DNA from: Flavobacterium sp. MK4S-17
Lineage (GTDB): Bacteria; Bacteroidota; Bacteroidia; Flavobacteriales; Flavobacteriaceae
DNA: 64,000 bases
Assembly (NCBI RefSeq): GCF_009848495.1
Contig: NZ_WWEP01000036.1
Span: 1-64,000 of the forward strand
Direction of reading: 5' to 3'
Part shown: positions 34,190 to 44,140 of the stretch, in pieces
Position numbering within the stretch: position 1 is the first letter of the stretch
Layout of the letters: each line of letters opens with the position of its first letter
Notes under the pieces: generated by a model
What the model saw: only the letters and a program-made list of their open reading frames with translations
Told to the model about the DNA's origin: nothing
The model's database searches: none
Translations under genes and position numbers: made by a program

Positions 34190-34966
34190 TTAAACCAGTT
34201 TGTTGTTCAGTTTTCTTAGCTTAATTGCTGTAAGCACCTTTTTTGTGTACAGCGGGAAATCTGCATTTTGCATCCATCCATAGTAACCCGGTTCCTGCTC
34301 CAGCACCTTTTCCACCTTGGCATTTTTAAATTTACCAAAGGTAAAAACCTCCTCGCCGTCCTCATCAAGCGCAATAAAACCTGCAAAATCAACTGCTTTT
34401 TTACGTGTGGTATATTCCGAAAGGAATTTTACATCATTTTGCAGGTCATCGTAACGGTCAAGCTGCGATTTTAATATCTCATAAGTTGCATTGGTATCTG
34501 CTTCTGCACTGTGGGCGTTATTAAGAACCTGCCCGCAGTAAAATTTATAAGCTGCACTAAGTGTGCGTTCCTCTTTTTTATGGAATATAGTCTGCACATC
34601 TACCGAAACCCTGTTTTTCATATCAAAATCAAGCCCCGCGCGCAACATTTCTTCTGCAAGTAAAGGAATATCAAACCTGTCAGAATTATAGCCCGCCAAA
34701 TCAGAATCCTTTATCATGTTATATATCTGGTGGGAAAGTTCTTTAAAAGTAGGCTCATTTGCCACTTTTTCATCAGTTATACCATGAAAGGCAGTGGTTT
34801 GGGGTGGTATTGGCCTTTCCGGGTTTACCAGCCATGTCCTGCCCTCTTTATTCCCGTTTGGGTAAACTTTTAATATTGATATTTCTACTATCCTGTCTTT
34901 GCAAATATCAGTCCCCGTAGTCTCAAGGTCAAAAAAGCATATGGGCCTGTTAAGTTTTAATTCCAT
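34190..34966 (-). CDS. DnaQ-like 3'-5' exonuclease
   Basis: A 258-residue DEDDh exonuclease: D13 and E15 in FFDLETTGTD, SDRFDIPLLAEEM for the second Asp, HSAEADTNATYEIL for the His and last Asp. The extra C-terminal 80 residues end in IKLRKLNNKLV. A -7 box TATATTTG on the minus strand (34987-34994) suggests it is first in its unit. Confidence 0.88.
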   Translation of the reverse strand: MELKLNRPICFFDLETTGTDICKDRIVEISILKVYPNGNKEGRTWLVNPERPIPPQTTAFHGITDEKVANEPTFKELSHQIYNMIKDSDLAGYNSDRFDIPLLAEEMLRAGLDFDMKNRVSVDVQTIFHKKEERTLSAAYKFYCGQVLNNAHSAEADTNATYEILKSQLDRYDDLQNDVKFLSEYTTRKKAVDFAGFIALDEDGEEVFTFGKFKNAKVEKVLEQEPGYYGWMQNADFPLYTKKVLTAIKLRKLNNKLV

Positions 34967-35057
34967 CTTGTATTATGTATATACCACAAATATAGCCTAT
35001 GGATATTTTAAAAAGAAAAAGTAAACCTATTATTTACCTTTTTAAAATTGGCTATTT

Positions 35058-35699
35058 TTATTCACACTTCCATATAAATCCTGAAACAGGATATATATTT
35101 TGCTTATAATCAAAATGCCACCATTCATTATCATAGGGTTTAAATCCTGCTTTTACCATAATGCTGCGCAATATTTTCCTGTTCTTTTTTGCTTCAGTTG
35201 TAATACCATCGGCTGTATAATGTGATAATTCCGAAAAATCATCAAAGGCATTGCCCATATCAAGCAGTTGCCCGTTTTCATCGGCAAGCGCAAGGTCTAC
35301 CGCAGCACCCCTGTTATGGTTGGAGCCCTTTCCGGGTTTGGCCACATAGCGTGGGTTATTCACTATATCATACATTTTTTTCTGAAAGCCGTAAGGGCGG
35401 TAACAATCATAAATGACAAGCCTTAATTTTTTAGTTTGTGCAAGGCTGTTTGCCTTTTCCAGAGCCAAAGCAACTTCCGGCCTTAAAAAACAACGTGCGC
35501 ACGGGTATATTTTTACATGCATGAAATTGGCAGTATCCGCATAAGCCATACTGTTAATCATGCCCGAAGTTTTAAAGTTAATTTCTGTCCATAAAGAATC
35601 ATTATATTCTATAGGAATATCGCGGTTAAAACGTTTATTTCCCTTTTCGGAAACAAAAACAGAAACCAGAATAATCAGTAATGCAGAAATAAATTTCAT
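35058..35699 (-). CDS. D-Ala-D-Ala dipeptidase (VanX-like, M15 family)
   Basis: A 213-residue secreted peptidase with N-terminal hydrophobic segment FISALLIILVSVFVS. Zinc site motifs are SNHNRGAAVDLAL (His and Asp) and EWWHFDYK (catalytic Glu and His). It probably trims peptidoglycan D-Ala-D-Ala for recycling; a role in vancomycin resistance is not implied, as no vanH or vanA neighbours are present. Confidence 0.85.
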   Translation of the reverse strand: MKFISALLIILVSVFVSEKGNKRFNRDIPIEYNDSLWTEINFKTSGMINSMAYADTANFMHVKIYPCARCFLRPEVALALEKANSLAQTKKLRLVIYDCYRPYGFQKKMYDIVNNPRYVAKPGKGSNHNRGAAVDLALADENGQLLDMGNAFDDFSELSHYTADGITTEAKKNRKILRSIMVKAGFKPYDNEWWHFDYKQNIYPVSGFIWKCE

Positions 35700-35727
35700 A
35701 AGATATTTTATACTTTAAAGATACAAA

Positions 35728-35759
35728 ATAAAAAGAGCCCCTACACGGAGCTCTTTTTT
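35728..35759 (-). terminator. Terminator after the E2 gene
   Basis: AAAAGAGC and CCC pair with GGAGCTCTTTT around a short loop; T-run on the minus strand. Confidence 0.7.
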
Positions 35760-35763
35760 GAAA

Positions 35764-37077
35764 TTATATGTCCCTGTTACTATCCCAGGCTTCAAGGTAA
35801 TCGGCTACCCGTTTTACAAACGAGCCTCCCAGCGCACCATCTACCACACGGTGGTCATAACTGTGCGACAGGAACATTTTTTGGCGTATACCTATAAAAT
35901 CTCCTTCCGGCGTTTCAATAACAGCAGGTACTTTACGTATGGCACCCAAAGCAAGTATACCTACCTGTGGCTGGTTTATAATTGGCGTACCAAACACACT
36001 GCCAAAAGTACCTACATTGGTAACGGTATAAGTGCCACCCTGTGTATCATCCGGCTTTAGTTTGCCCATCTTGGCACGATTACCCAAATCATTAACTGCC
36101 TTAGCCATACCTACAAGGTTAAGCTGGTCGGCATTTTTAATTACCGGCACTATAAGGTTACCATTAGGCAATGCCGCTGCCATACCAAGATTTATGTTCT
36201 TTTTCTTTACAATATATTCCCCTTCTACCGATATATTCATTAATGGGAAATCTTTCAGAGCCTTGGCTACAGCCTCCATAAATATTGGGGTAAAAGTAAG
36301 TTTTTCACCTTCACGTTTTTCAAACATGTTTTTTACCTTATCCCTCCATTTTACTATATTGGTTACATCAACCTCTATGAACGACTGAACGTGTGCCGAT
36401 GTCTGAACCGATTCCACCATATACTTTGAAATCAGTTTACGCATACGATCCATTTCCACTATTTCATCCTGCCCGTTTACAGATACAGGAGCAGCTTTTG
36501 GTGCCTCCTGCTGCGGTGCACGTTGCGGCTGAACAGCCTGTGGCTGCGCCGGAGCTTCAGGTTGTGGCTGGCTTCCACGGTTTTTAATATAATCCAGTAT
36601 ATCGTTTTTAGTTACCCTGCCATCTTTTCCTGTACCGGTTATGCTTTCCAGTTCTGAAAGCGAAATACCTTCCTCCTTCGCTATATTTTTAACAAGTGGC
36701 GAATAAAACCTGTCCGAATCAGAAAAATCAACACTTGCTGGCGTAGCTGTTTCTTTAGCCGTATCAACCGTTTTTTCAACAGCCTGCACATTGGCTGCAG
36801 TAGTTTCTTCTTTAGGCGCATCAACAGCAGCACCGCCTTCGGTTTCAATATAAGCAATAGTCTGGCCCACCTGTACAACATCATTAACCTGAAAAAGTAT
36901 TTCGGTTAAAACCCCCGAAACTTCCGAAGGCACTTCTGAATCTACTTTGTCTGTAGCAATTTCAAGTACGGCTTCATCTGCCTCAATAGTATCGCCAACA
37001 TTTTTAAGCCAGTTTGTAATGGTTGCCTCTGCAACACTTTCACCCATCTTGGGTAATTTAAGTTCAAATTTTGCCAT
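35764..37077 (-). CDS. 2-oxoacid dehydrogenase E2 (dihydrolipoyl acyltransferase)
   Basis: A 437-residue E2. Lipoyl domain 1-80 with lipoyl-lysine K44 in ATDKVDSEVP, an Ala/Pro/Gln linker, E3-binding domain YSPLVKNIAKEEGISLSE, and a catalytic domain with SHSYDHRVVDGALGG. This sequence type is usually the branched-chain or 2-oxoglutarate enzyme in Flavobacteria. E1 and E3 are not adjacent. Confidence 0.9.
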   Translation of the reverse strand: MAKFELKLPKMGESVAEATITNWLKNVGDTIEADEAVLEIATDKVDSEVPSEVSGVLTEILFQVNDVVQVGQTIAYIETEGGAAVDAPKEETTAANVQAVEKTVDTAKETATPASVDFSDSDRFYSPLVKNIAKEEGISLSELESITGTGKDGRVTKNDILDYIKNRGSQPQPEAPAQPQAVQPQRAPQQEAPKAAPVSVNGQDEIVEMDRMRKLISKYMVESVQTSAHVQSFIEVDVTNIVKWRDKVKNMFEKREGEKLTFTPIFMEAVAKALKDFPLMNISVEGEYIVKKKNINLGMAAALPNGNLIVPVIKNADQLNLVGMAKAVNDLGNRAKMGKLKPDDTQGGTYTVTNVGTFGSVFGTPIINQPQVGILALGAIRKVPAVIETPEGDFIGIRQKMFLSHSYDHRVVDGALGGSFVKRVADYLEAWDSNRDI

Positions 37078-37181
37078 ATTGTTAACCTAAAGGTAAAATT
37101 AGTATTTATGCTTGCGAAATTAATAAAAAAATCGACTTATAAATTTTTCATTCTTAATTATTCAAACGTTTGCAATGCTTT

Positions 37182-38336
37182 TTACAATAAAATAACTTCT
37201 CCCCTGTCGTTACTATTATTGCTGCCTATTATATAATTACAGCCTCCGGGCTTTATTTTAAATGTATATCCGTCATTGGCGTGCTGTTCCATAATAGCGA
37301 TTATATCGCAGTAATCAAGAAGGGCACTGTCAAAAACCACTTCAATTTTTGGACTGCCGGCTTCTTTATGTGAAAATAACATATTTTGGCGGTATTCACC
37401 AAGCCGTATAACTTTCTTTTGAGAAATTTCTTCAAGCTTTTCCTTCAGCATTTCATCTGCAGAAAAAAGCAGGTACTCATCCGGTACTATCCCGGGCACT
37501 TTTTTATTTTTCTTTACCAGGGCAAAAAAAAGAGCCCCTGATTTCATGAAAACATCAAAAAAAGGAGAACTACGAAAATGCTTTTTATAAAAAAACTGCA
37601 TAGCCTGCCGGAAACGTGACATATATTCCCCATCCCTTACAGTACTCTCCCCTTTGTAATGAATTATGGAACTGCCTGAAAAGTAATAATTATCGCGCCC
37701 TTCCTTTAAAACAGTATAGGATAAATCAATATCATCGCTGTACATAAAGCATCCTTCATCAAAACCGCCTACCGAAAGATATAAATCCCTTTCCATAAAC
37801 ATAAACGCACCCGCAAGAATATCCACTTTGCCTGAATTGTTTTTTTTAAGGTGGCAGGCATAATATTTATTAAAAAATTGCGACTGGGAAAACATTTTAC
37901 CCAGCCCGGCTATCTTTGTAAAAGCCACCCATGGTGTAGGCACTCCCCTTTTGCTTTCAGGCAGGAAATGACCTCCGCCATCAATCATTTTTATACCTGT
38001 AATACCCGGGGTTTGCTGTTGCCCGGCAAATTCCATTACTTTAGCAAAGGTATCTTCTGCAATAACAGTATCAGGATTAAGTATGCATATATATTTTCCC
38101 TTTGCAGCCTGTACACCTATATTGTTACCTTTGGGGAATCCTGCATTATAGTTGTTTTCTATTAAGGTAACACCGGGAAAATTTTCCCTTACCATAGCAC
38201 AGCTATCATCAGCCGAATTATTGTCAACCACAATAATTTCCCCGTCAATTCCCTGTAAGGCTTTTTGTACGCTACGCAGGCACTGTTCTAAAAAATAGCG
38301 CACATTATAATTAAGTATTATTACCGATAGCTGCAT
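37182..38336 (-). CDS. Glycosyltransferase family 2
   Basis: A 384-residue GT-A enzyme: LSVIILNYNVRYFLEQCL at the start, VVDNNSADDS, ILNPDTVI as the metal motif region, and GGFDEGCFMYSDDIDLSY as the acceptor-side Asp motif. It resembles rhamnosyl- and cell-surface glycan transferases. The ATG at 38336 is chosen because the minus-strand -7 box TATCTTTG lies at 38341-38348 and overlaps the upstream ATG at 38354. The leader would then be extremely short. Confidence 0.88.
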   Translation of the reverse strand: MQLSVIILNYNVRYFLEQCLRSVQKALQGIDGEIIVVDNNSADDSCAMVRENFPGVTLIENNYNAGFPKGNNIGVQAAKGKYICILNPDTVIAEDTFAKVMEFAGQQQTPGITGIKMIDGGGHFLPESKRGVPTPWVAFTKIAGLGKMFSQSQFFNKYYACHLKKNNSGKVDILAGAFMFMERDLYLSVGGFDEGCFMYSDDIDLSYTVLKEGRDNYYFSGSSIIHYKGESTVRDGEYMSRFRQAMQFFYKKHFRSSPFFDVFMKSGALFFALVKKNKKVPGIVPDEYLLFSADEMLKEKLEEISQKKVIRLGEYRQNMLFSHKEAGSPKIEVVFDSALLDYCDIIAIMEQHANDGYTFKIKPGGCNYIIGSNNSNDRGEVILL

Positions 38337-38372
38337 ACGGCAAAGATAAACCAATTGCAGATAGTGAAAAAC

Positions 38373-38398
38373 AAAAAAGCGCCATCAGGCGCTTTTTC
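38373..38398 (-). terminator. Terminator after hsp20
   Basis: AAAAAAGCGCC pairs with GGCGCTTTTT around ATCA; T-run on the minus strand. Confidence 0.75.
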
Positions 38399-38419
38399 GA
38401 ACTAACTAACTCAAATCAA

Positions 38420-38857
38420 TTATGAAATATCTATTAACCTCTTTGGTTTTGGTAATGCTTCCTCTTTTTTAGGAAGGGTTATTTTTAAAATCCCATCCTG
38501 GTAGGCAGCATTAATCTCGTCTTCATTTACAGTTTCAGGAAGCGTGAACGACCTTTTAAATGATGAATAGCTAAATTCCCTTCTTGTAAATTTGCCCTCT
38601 TCCTCATTCTTTTCTGTTTTAATTTCCGAGGAAATAGTTAGCAGGTCGTTATCAACTTCAATATTAAAATCTTCTTTCTTCATTCCGGGAGCCATAAGCT
38701 CAACGGTAAAAAACTGGTCTGTTTCTTTAATGTTTACCGGTGGCACTACCCTGCTGTTGGAAAGTGCTGAACCGCCCATCCAGTCTTTAAACAATTCATC
38801 CATTACTGACGGAAATAAAGAGTTAGGGTTTGTTTGGTTTCTTTTTACTAAGTTCAT
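38420..38857 (-). CDS. Small heat-shock protein Hsp20
   Basis: A 145-residue alpha-crystallin-domain chaperone. VNIKETDQFFTVELMAPGMK starts the domain; LPETVNEDEINAAYQDGILK and ITLPKKEE (an IxI/V-like tail) end it. It binds unfolded proteins under stress. It stands alone, with a 180-nt AT-rich upstream region and no TAnnTTTG box, which could mean a stress sigma promoter. Confidence 0.93.
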   Translation of the reverse strand: MNLVKRNQTNPNSLFPSVMDELFKDWMGGSALSNSRVVPPVNIKETDQFFTVELMAPGMKKEDFNIEVDNDLLTISSEIKTEKNEEEGKFTRREFSYSSFKRSFTLPETVNEDEINAAYQDGILKITLPKKEEALPKPKRLIDIS

Positions 38858-39013
38858 AATGCTTTATAATTTAAGTTAAACTTGAGATATTGTTTTTATT
38901 CTACGCTTTAGACAAGACAAAACTCATTCCAATACAACGAATAAGACAATTTGGCACTTTTAACTGACTTTTTGTCGTTATAAACATAAATTTTTAGTTA
39001 GACGGAATAGAAT

Positions 39014-39021
39014 TACTTTTG
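39014..39021 (+). promoter_or_regulatory. -7 box (TACTTTTG) of the ABC-F gene
   Basis: An exact TAnnTTTG match 17 nt before the GTG at 39039. Confidence 0.5.
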
Positions 39022-39038
39022 CATAAAATCAAAAACCT

Positions 39039-40904
39039 GTGAATTACCTTTCAGTAGAAAACATATCAAAATCTTTCGGTGAGCGCACACTGTTTGAAAA
39101 CATATCCTTTGGCATCAATAAAGACCAGAAAATAGCCTTTGTTGCCAAAAACGGAACCGGTAAAACAAGTATCCTGAAAATACTGACCGGCGAAGACCAG
39201 CCTGACACGGGACAGGTGGTTATACGTAAAGAAATTAAAATGGCGTTCCTGCCGCAGGAACCCAACTTACAGCCTGAACTTACCGTTGAGGAGAGCATTT
39301 TTGCTTCAGACAACGAAATACTAAAAGTAATAGAGCAGTATGAAAAGGCACTGGAAAATCCTGAAGAGGAGGAGGCTTACCAGAAAGCGTTTGAGCGTAT
39401 GGAACTGCATAATGCATGGGATTTTGAAACCCAGTATAAACAGATATTATTCCGTTTAAAGCTTGATGACCTTAAACTGAAAGTAAAAAATCTTTCCGGT
39501 GGGCAAAAAAAACGCCTTGCACTGGCTATTATACTTATCAATAAGCCCGACCTGTTGATTCTTGATGAGCCCACTAACCATCTTGACCTTGAAATGATTG
39601 AATGGCTGGAAAATTATTTTGCAAAAGAGAACATGACGCTCTTTATGGTAACACACGACAGGTATTTCCTGGAAAGGGTTTGCAATGAGATAATTGAGCT
39701 TGACAATGGCAGGCTTTACCAGTATAAAGGAAATTACTCCTACTACCTTACCAAAAAAGAGGAGCGCATAGCGGCTGAAAATGCAAGTGTGGAAAAAGCA
39801 AAAAACCTATATGTAAAAGAGCTTGACTGGATGCGCCGCCAGCCCAAAGCCCGTACTACAAAATCAAAATCAAGGCAGGACGATTTTTATGTAATAAAAG
39901 AAAAAGCCCACAGCCGCCGAAAAGAGCACCAGGTAGAACTTGAAATAAACATGGAACGGATGGGCAGTAAAATTGTTGAACTGCATAATGTTTCCAAAAG
40001 GTTTAGTGACAAAGTTATACTAAACAACTTCAATTATAACTTTAAAAAAGGTGAGCGTGTTGGTATTATCGGTAAAAACGGTACGGGTAAAACAACTTTC
40101 CTAAATATACTGACACAGTCAATAGCACCTGATAACGGCAAGGTAATAATAGGCGACACCATAAAACTGGGTTATTATACCCAAAGCGGCATTAACCCCA
40201 AACCCGAACAAAAGGTTATTGATATTATAAAGGAATATGGCGAATACATCCCACTGGCAAAAGGGCGCACAATATCTGCTTCGCAATTGCTTGAACGCTT
40301 TTTGTTTGACCGGAAAAAACAATATGATTTTGTAGAAAAATTAAGCGGCGGTGAATTGAAACGCCTGTACCTGTGTACTGTTTTAATACAAAACCCCAAT
40401 TTTCTTATCCTGGATGAGCCTACCAATGACCTTGATATTGTAACGCTTAACGTGCTTGAAAACTTCCTGCTGGATTATCCGGGCTGCCTACTCGTGGTAT
40501 CGCACGACAGGTATTTTATGGATAAAATTACCGACCACCTTTTTGTTTTCAGGGGCGAGGGCGAGGTGGAGGATTTTCCCGGAAATTACAGCGATTTCAG
40601 GTCTTATGAAGACAGTGCTGAACCTGTTAAGGAAGAACCGAAGGCAGCTACCGACAAAAAATCATGGAGGCAGGGCAACGCTAAAGCAGGGCTAACCTTT
40701 AATGAGCAGAAAGAATACCAGAAACTTGAAAAGGAAATACAGGAACTTGAAAAACAAAAGCTGGCTATTGAACAACTTTTTTCTGAAGGCAGTGTAAGTG
40801 AAGATGAAATAAATACAAAAGCCGGGGAATTGCAGGAAATACTGAACCGTATAGACGAGAAAACAGAACGCTGGTTTGAACTGAGTGCCAAAATAGAAGA
40901 ATAA
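39039..40904 (+). CDS. ABC-F family ATPase (Uup/EttA-like)
   Basis: A 621-residue protein with two ATPase domains and no membrane part. Domain 1 has AKNGTGKTS, LSGGQKKRLALA and LILDEPTNHLD; domain 2 has GKNGTGKTT, LSGGELKRLYLC and LILDEPTNDLD. A Lys-rich linker joins them, and a coiled-coil C-terminus (about 540-621) resembles Uup. ABC-F proteins act on ribosomes stalled during translation. It starts with GTG. The next gene begins in its stop codon region (TAATG). Confidence 0.9.
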   Translation: MNYLSVENISKSFGERTLFENISFGINKDQKIAFVAKNGTGKTSILKILTGEDQPDTGQVVIRKEIKMAFLPQEPNLQPELTVEESIFASDNEILKVIEQYEKALENPEEEEAYQKAFERMELHNAWDFETQYKQILFRLKLDDLKLKVKNLSGGQKKRLALAIILINKPDLLILDEPTNHLDLEMIEWLENYFAKENMTLFMVTHDRYFLERVCNEIIELDNGRLYQYKGNYSYYLTKKEERIAAENASVEKAKNLYVKELDWMRRQPKARTTKSKSRQDDFYVIKEKAHSRRKEHQVELEINMERMGSKIVELHNVSKRFSDKVILNNFNYNFKKGERVGIIGKNGTGKTTFLNILTQSIAPDNGKVIIGDTIKLGYYTQSGINPKPEQKVIDIIKEYGEYIPLAKGRTISASQLLERFLFDRKKQYDFVEKLSGGELKRLYLCTVLIQNPNFLILDEPTNDLDIVTLNVLENFLLDYPGCLLVVSHDRYFMDKITDHLFVFRGEGEVEDFPGNYSDFRSYEDSAEPVKEEPKAATDKKSWRQGNAKAGLTFNEQKEYQKLEKEIQELEKQKLAIEQLFSEGSVSEDEINTKAGELQEILNRIDEKTERWFELSAKIEE

Positions 40905-41536
40905 TGAAAAAGCAAAGCTACATAAACTACCTGTGGAACTCTGTAAACGAGCATAGCATCCACTCCCCTTTTATGTTTGGCTTTGCCAACAAGGCATTTT
41001 ATTCCCCTGCGCCTTCATTTAGCAGACGGGAATATAAAGACCTTAATATAAACGTGAGTTACCGGCAGGCAGAATTACTATATAAAATTACCTGCCGTTT
41101 AAGGCCTGCCAAACTACTTGTACTAGGTAATGAGGCAGAAAGCGTAACAAAACTTTTGCGCTATGCCGCTGAAAAGAATAATATACAATTATGGTTCTTT
41201 TCCACGCTTGCGCCTGTACCGGGAGGTATAGACATGGCTTATATTTCCGTTGAAGATGAAAAAGATACTACTGCACTGCTGGAACAGGTAATAAAAGAAA
41301 AAAACAATACTACATTTTGTATTGCCGGCAATATACATGCGTCAGGGAAAACAGAAAAAACCTGGAAAGCAATTAAAAACCATAAACAGGTAACTGTAAC
41401 GGCTGATGCTTACTTTGCAGGCTTTGTCTTTTTCAGGCCGGGACAGGCAAAACAGCATTTTATGATACGGAGCAAACGCTCATTTTTTTTAGATGCCATT
41501 TTAGGCCTTCGCAACCTGTATGGCCTTTTGGGCTAA
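40904..41536 (+). CDS. Conserved hypothetical (possible methyltransferase fold)
   Basis: A 210-residue protein opening INYLWNSVNEHSIHSPFMFG and including RPAKLLVLGNEAESVTKLLRY, which could be the SAM-binding strand of a Rossmann methyltransferase, though the usual GxGxG is absent. Known to me only as a Flavobacteria conserved protein. Translationally coupled to the ABC-F gene. Confidence 0.6.
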   Translation: MKKQSYINYLWNSVNEHSIHSPFMFGFANKAFYSPAPSFSRREYKDLNINVSYRQAELLYKITCRLRPAKLLVLGNEAESVTKLLRYAAEKNNIQLWFFSTLAPVPGGIDMAYISVEDEKDTTALLEQVIKEKNNTTFCIAGNIHASGKTEKTWKAIKNHKQVTVTADAYFAGFVFFRPGQAKQHFMIRSKRSFFLDAILGLRNLYGLLG

Positions 41537-41787
41537 TTGTTACGTAATGCTTTGGCAAGTTCTGCCTTAGTCATTTTAGAGCGTCCTTCAATCCCCACCT
41601 TTTTAGCTTCCTCATACAAATCCTGTTTGGTGCGGTCTTCATATTTTTTTGCTTTACCTCCCCTGTGTTCGGCGTTTTTACTGTTGGCTATCCTTGCAGA
41701 TTTTTCTTTGCTGTAGCCTTTGTCTCTAAGGGCTTCATACTGGTCTTTATCTTTAACCTGCGGCCCCGGGCTTTTTCTTCTTGGCAT
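41533..41787 (-). CDS. Small basic protein (DUF7218/Rho-N-like)
   Basis: An 84-residue protein with YEALRDKGYSKEKSARIAN, then KYEDRTKQDLYEEAKKVGIE and SKMTKAELAKALRNN, the latter like the Rho N-terminal SAP-like helix pair. Possibly nucleic-acid binding. Its stop overlaps that of the convergent gene by 4 nt. Confidence 0.7.
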   Translation of the reverse strand: MPRRKSPGPQVKDKDQYEALRDKGYSKEKSARIANSKNAEHRGGKAKKYEDRTKQDLYEEAKKVGIEGRSKMTKAELAKALRNN

Positions 41788-41862
41788 AATAATTAGTTAT
41801 TAAGTTACATTTAAAGTTACCAAACTATTAATTACCATACAGTTAAGCATCAGTTAAAAAAG

Positions 41863-41888
41863 AAAAGTGTGCCTAATGGCACACTTTT
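41863..41888 (-). terminator. Terminator after the lipoprotein at 41932
   Basis: AAAAGTGTGCC pairs with GGCACACTTTT around TAAT; T-rich on the minus strand. Confidence 0.75.
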
Positions 41889-41931
41889 CAGGAAATTGCA
41901 AATTAACCTTTATTTAATTTATTAATATTAT

Positions 41932-42600
41932 TTATTCCGCAGCTTCTTTAGCTTCTTCATTTTCATTTCCTTTAGCTGTCATACGCTCCCATTTAAATTT
42001 AGGTGCAAATTCAAGTTTAAGGGCTGCAATCTTCCTGTTGTCCTCAGCACTTAATCCTTCTTTTTCAACAGTATTTTTCCTTGCGTCAAGAGCTTCATAA
42101 TAAGCTTTTATCTTATCGAAATCCTCACGGGAGTAGTTATCTTTATTAGCATTAAAAGTATCTACAAACCTTTGGTAAACACTAAGGATGTTATCCTTGT
42201 TAACCCATGTAAAATCCATATCGTTGCCAACTCCGTTTCCTTCGCCAAAATAAGCTACCCATAATGTACTGTCATTATTGTTAGCATTTGCCATGCTTTC
42301 AGAAGTTTCATTTTTCACTTCATCATATTTGGCTTTTTTGTCGTCTATCCTTTTTTGTGCATTCTCCCTGTCCTTAACATTATCAAGCGCAGCCTGGGCT
42401 TCGTTAAGCCTTGTTTCATACTGTGCCTCAATAGCAGCCCAGTTAGCAGATTTTTCTGCATCATCAAGACGGTCTACAGAGTCAACAAAAGACTCATAAC
42501 GGTCAACACTTTTTTCTGCAGCCATTTCGGCCTCATTTTTACATGATGTAAAACTTACCGCAACTAATGCTGCACCTAATACTAAATTGATTCTTTTCAT
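41932..42600 (-). CDS. Acidic coiled-coil lipoprotein
   Basis: A 222-residue protein with signal MKRINLVLGAALVAVSFTSC (lipobox Cys). The mature part is highly charged, with long helices (YESFVDSVDRLDDAEKSANW) and a middle VAYFGEGNGVGNDMDFTWV. No known function. The upstream in-frame ATG at 42630 would spoil the signal peptide, so 42600 is used. Confidence 0.65.
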   Translation of the reverse strand: MKRINLVLGAALVAVSFTSCKNEAEMAAEKSVDRYESFVDSVDRLDDAEKSANWAAIEAQYETRLNEAQAALDNVKDRENAQKRIDDKKAKYDEVKNETSESMANANNNDSTLWVAYFGEGNGVGNDMDFTWVNKDNILSVYQRFVDTFNANKDNYSREDFDKIKAYYEALDARKNTVEKEGLSAEDNRKIAALKLEFAPKFKWERMTAKGNENEEAKEAAE

Positions 42601-42750
42601 GGTTGTTTTGTATTTTATGTTACTTTTCATAAGCTAAAATTACACCACCTTTCACCACATATCAAAGTTTAACTTAAATTATTAAGAATAATTTAGTATA
42701 GTTATAGATTTTATTAAGAATTTTAAGAAATCCTTAACTAAGAGATAGTG

Positions 42751-43266
42751 TTATTTGCTGATAAAAAAGCGCTCTTTTACATCTTTATGGGAAGCGTCTG
42801 TACCATAAAAATCAATATGGGAAACTTTAGTGCCCAGCTTGTTGCAGTATAAAAACATTTTACGAAGTACTATAGGTTTTCCGTTTACGGTTACACTTAC
42901 ATAAGGTTTGCCATTACTGTGCAGTTTAAGCAATAATGTTTTTTCAGGATAGGCTGCAAGGGAAAATTCAAAAACATTTTGCCCCTTATTTTTAAAGTTG
43001 ATGCCATATGCCATTTTACGCTGAATGGAAGTTAAAGGTTCTTTTACCCCACCATCTTCATAATTTATGCGGTAAATAGTTACAGGCTCATTAGCATCAA
43101 GTTTTTTATAGCCTGAAAAATTAGCATCATATACAAAAGTGTTATGGTTATTGCTATGCTGAATATAAAACAGCCGTCCATCGGCATTGGGTGGAACCGG
43201 GTAGCCTTCCTGCCCTGCAGCAGCCTGAACGCCCAATGCAACAATAAAAAGAATAAACATTTTCAT
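42751..43266 (-). CDS. Secreted DUF4833-like protein
   Basis: A 171-residue protein with signal MKMFILFIVALGVQAAAG. Motifs LFYIQHSNNHNTFVYDANF and EPVTIYRINYEDGG resemble the DUF4833 group of Bacteroidota, but the family name is from memory. Function unknown. Confidence 0.55.
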   Translation of the reverse strand: MKMFILFIVALGVQAAAGQEGYPVPPNADGRLFYIQHSNNHNTFVYDANFSGYKKLDANEPVTIYRINYEDGGVKEPLTSIQRKMAYGINFKNKGQNVFEFSLAAYPEKTLLLKLHSNGKPYVSVTVNGKPIVLRKMFLYCNKLGTKVSHIDFYGTDASHKDVKERFFISK

Positions 43267-43403
43267 ATACAGTAAGTTGGAATTATATAAATGTATATAA
43301 AAAAATTATTGCCTTGTGTAAATTGCAGGGTATTATTTGATGAAAGGCTTAGTATTTCCTTTAACTAAAAAAAATATGTACTTTTAAGCCTCAAATTACT
43401 ATA

Positions 43404-44105
43404 ATGGCACAGGCAATAATTAATATTAAAGGCATAACAAGGGATTTCCCCCTCGGCGAAGAAACCATAAAAGTACTTAAAGGTATAGACCTTATTATAA
43501 ATAAAGGCGAATATGTAGCCCTTATGGGGCCTTCGGGTTCAGGTAAAAGTACACTTATGAATATACTTGGCTGCCTTGATACCCCTACTTCAGGTTCTTA
43601 TATATTAAACAACAAGGATGTAAGCCAAATGACCGATGATGAGCTTGCTGAAATACGCAACAGGGAAATAGGCTTTGTGTTCCAGACCTTTAACCTGCTG
43701 CCCCGCACTACGGCACTTGATAATGTTGCACTACCCATGGTATATGCAGGGTATAAAAAACCCGAAAGGGAAAGCCGTGCTACAGAGGTTTTAAACCAGG
43801 TAGGGCTGGCCGACAGGATGGACCACAAGCCAAACCAGCTATCAGGAGGGCAGCGCCAAAGGGTAGCGGTAGCGCGCGCACTGGTTAACCACCCGTCAAT
43901 AATACTTGCAGATGAGCCTACGGGTAACCTTGACAGTAAAACATCGGTTGAAATAATGAATCTTTTTAACCAGATACATGCTGCGGGAAATACCGTTATA
44001 CTTGTTACGCACGAAGAGGACATTGCTGCCCATGCCCACCGCATAATAAGGCTTCGGGATGGTATAATAGAGAGTGACAATTCAAACCGCGATATACATA
44101 ATTAA
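43404..44105 (+). CDS. ABC transporter ATPase (LolD/MacB-like)
   Basis: A 233-residue ATPase with [24 protein letters not shown] and [14 protein letters not shown], and the QTFNLLP Q-loop of the LolD/MacB/FtsE group. It energises lipoprotein release or peptide/drug export with FtsX-like permeases, but no permease is encoded here. 35 nt upstream of the adenosyltransferase gene. Confidence 0.88.
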   Translation: MAQAIINIKGITRDFPLGEETIKVLKGIDLIINKGEYVALMGPSGSGKSTLMNILGCLDTPTSGSYILNNKDVSQMTDDELAEIRNREIGFVFQTFNLLPRTTALDNVALPMVYAGYKKPERESRATEVLNQVGLADRMDHKPNQLSGGQRQRVAVARALVNHPSIILADEPTGNLDSKTSVEIMNLFNQIHAAGNTVILVTHEEDIAAHAHRIIRLRDGIIESDNSNRDIHN

Positions 44106-44140
44106 TTATATCAGGATATAGTACTGCATTACACTAACAA

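Noticed and set aside
35058..35699. Vancomycin resistance gene cluster (vanX)
   Set aside because: Only a VanX-like dipeptidase is present, with a signal peptide and no vanH/vanA/vanRS, so a peptidoglycan housekeeping role is more likely.
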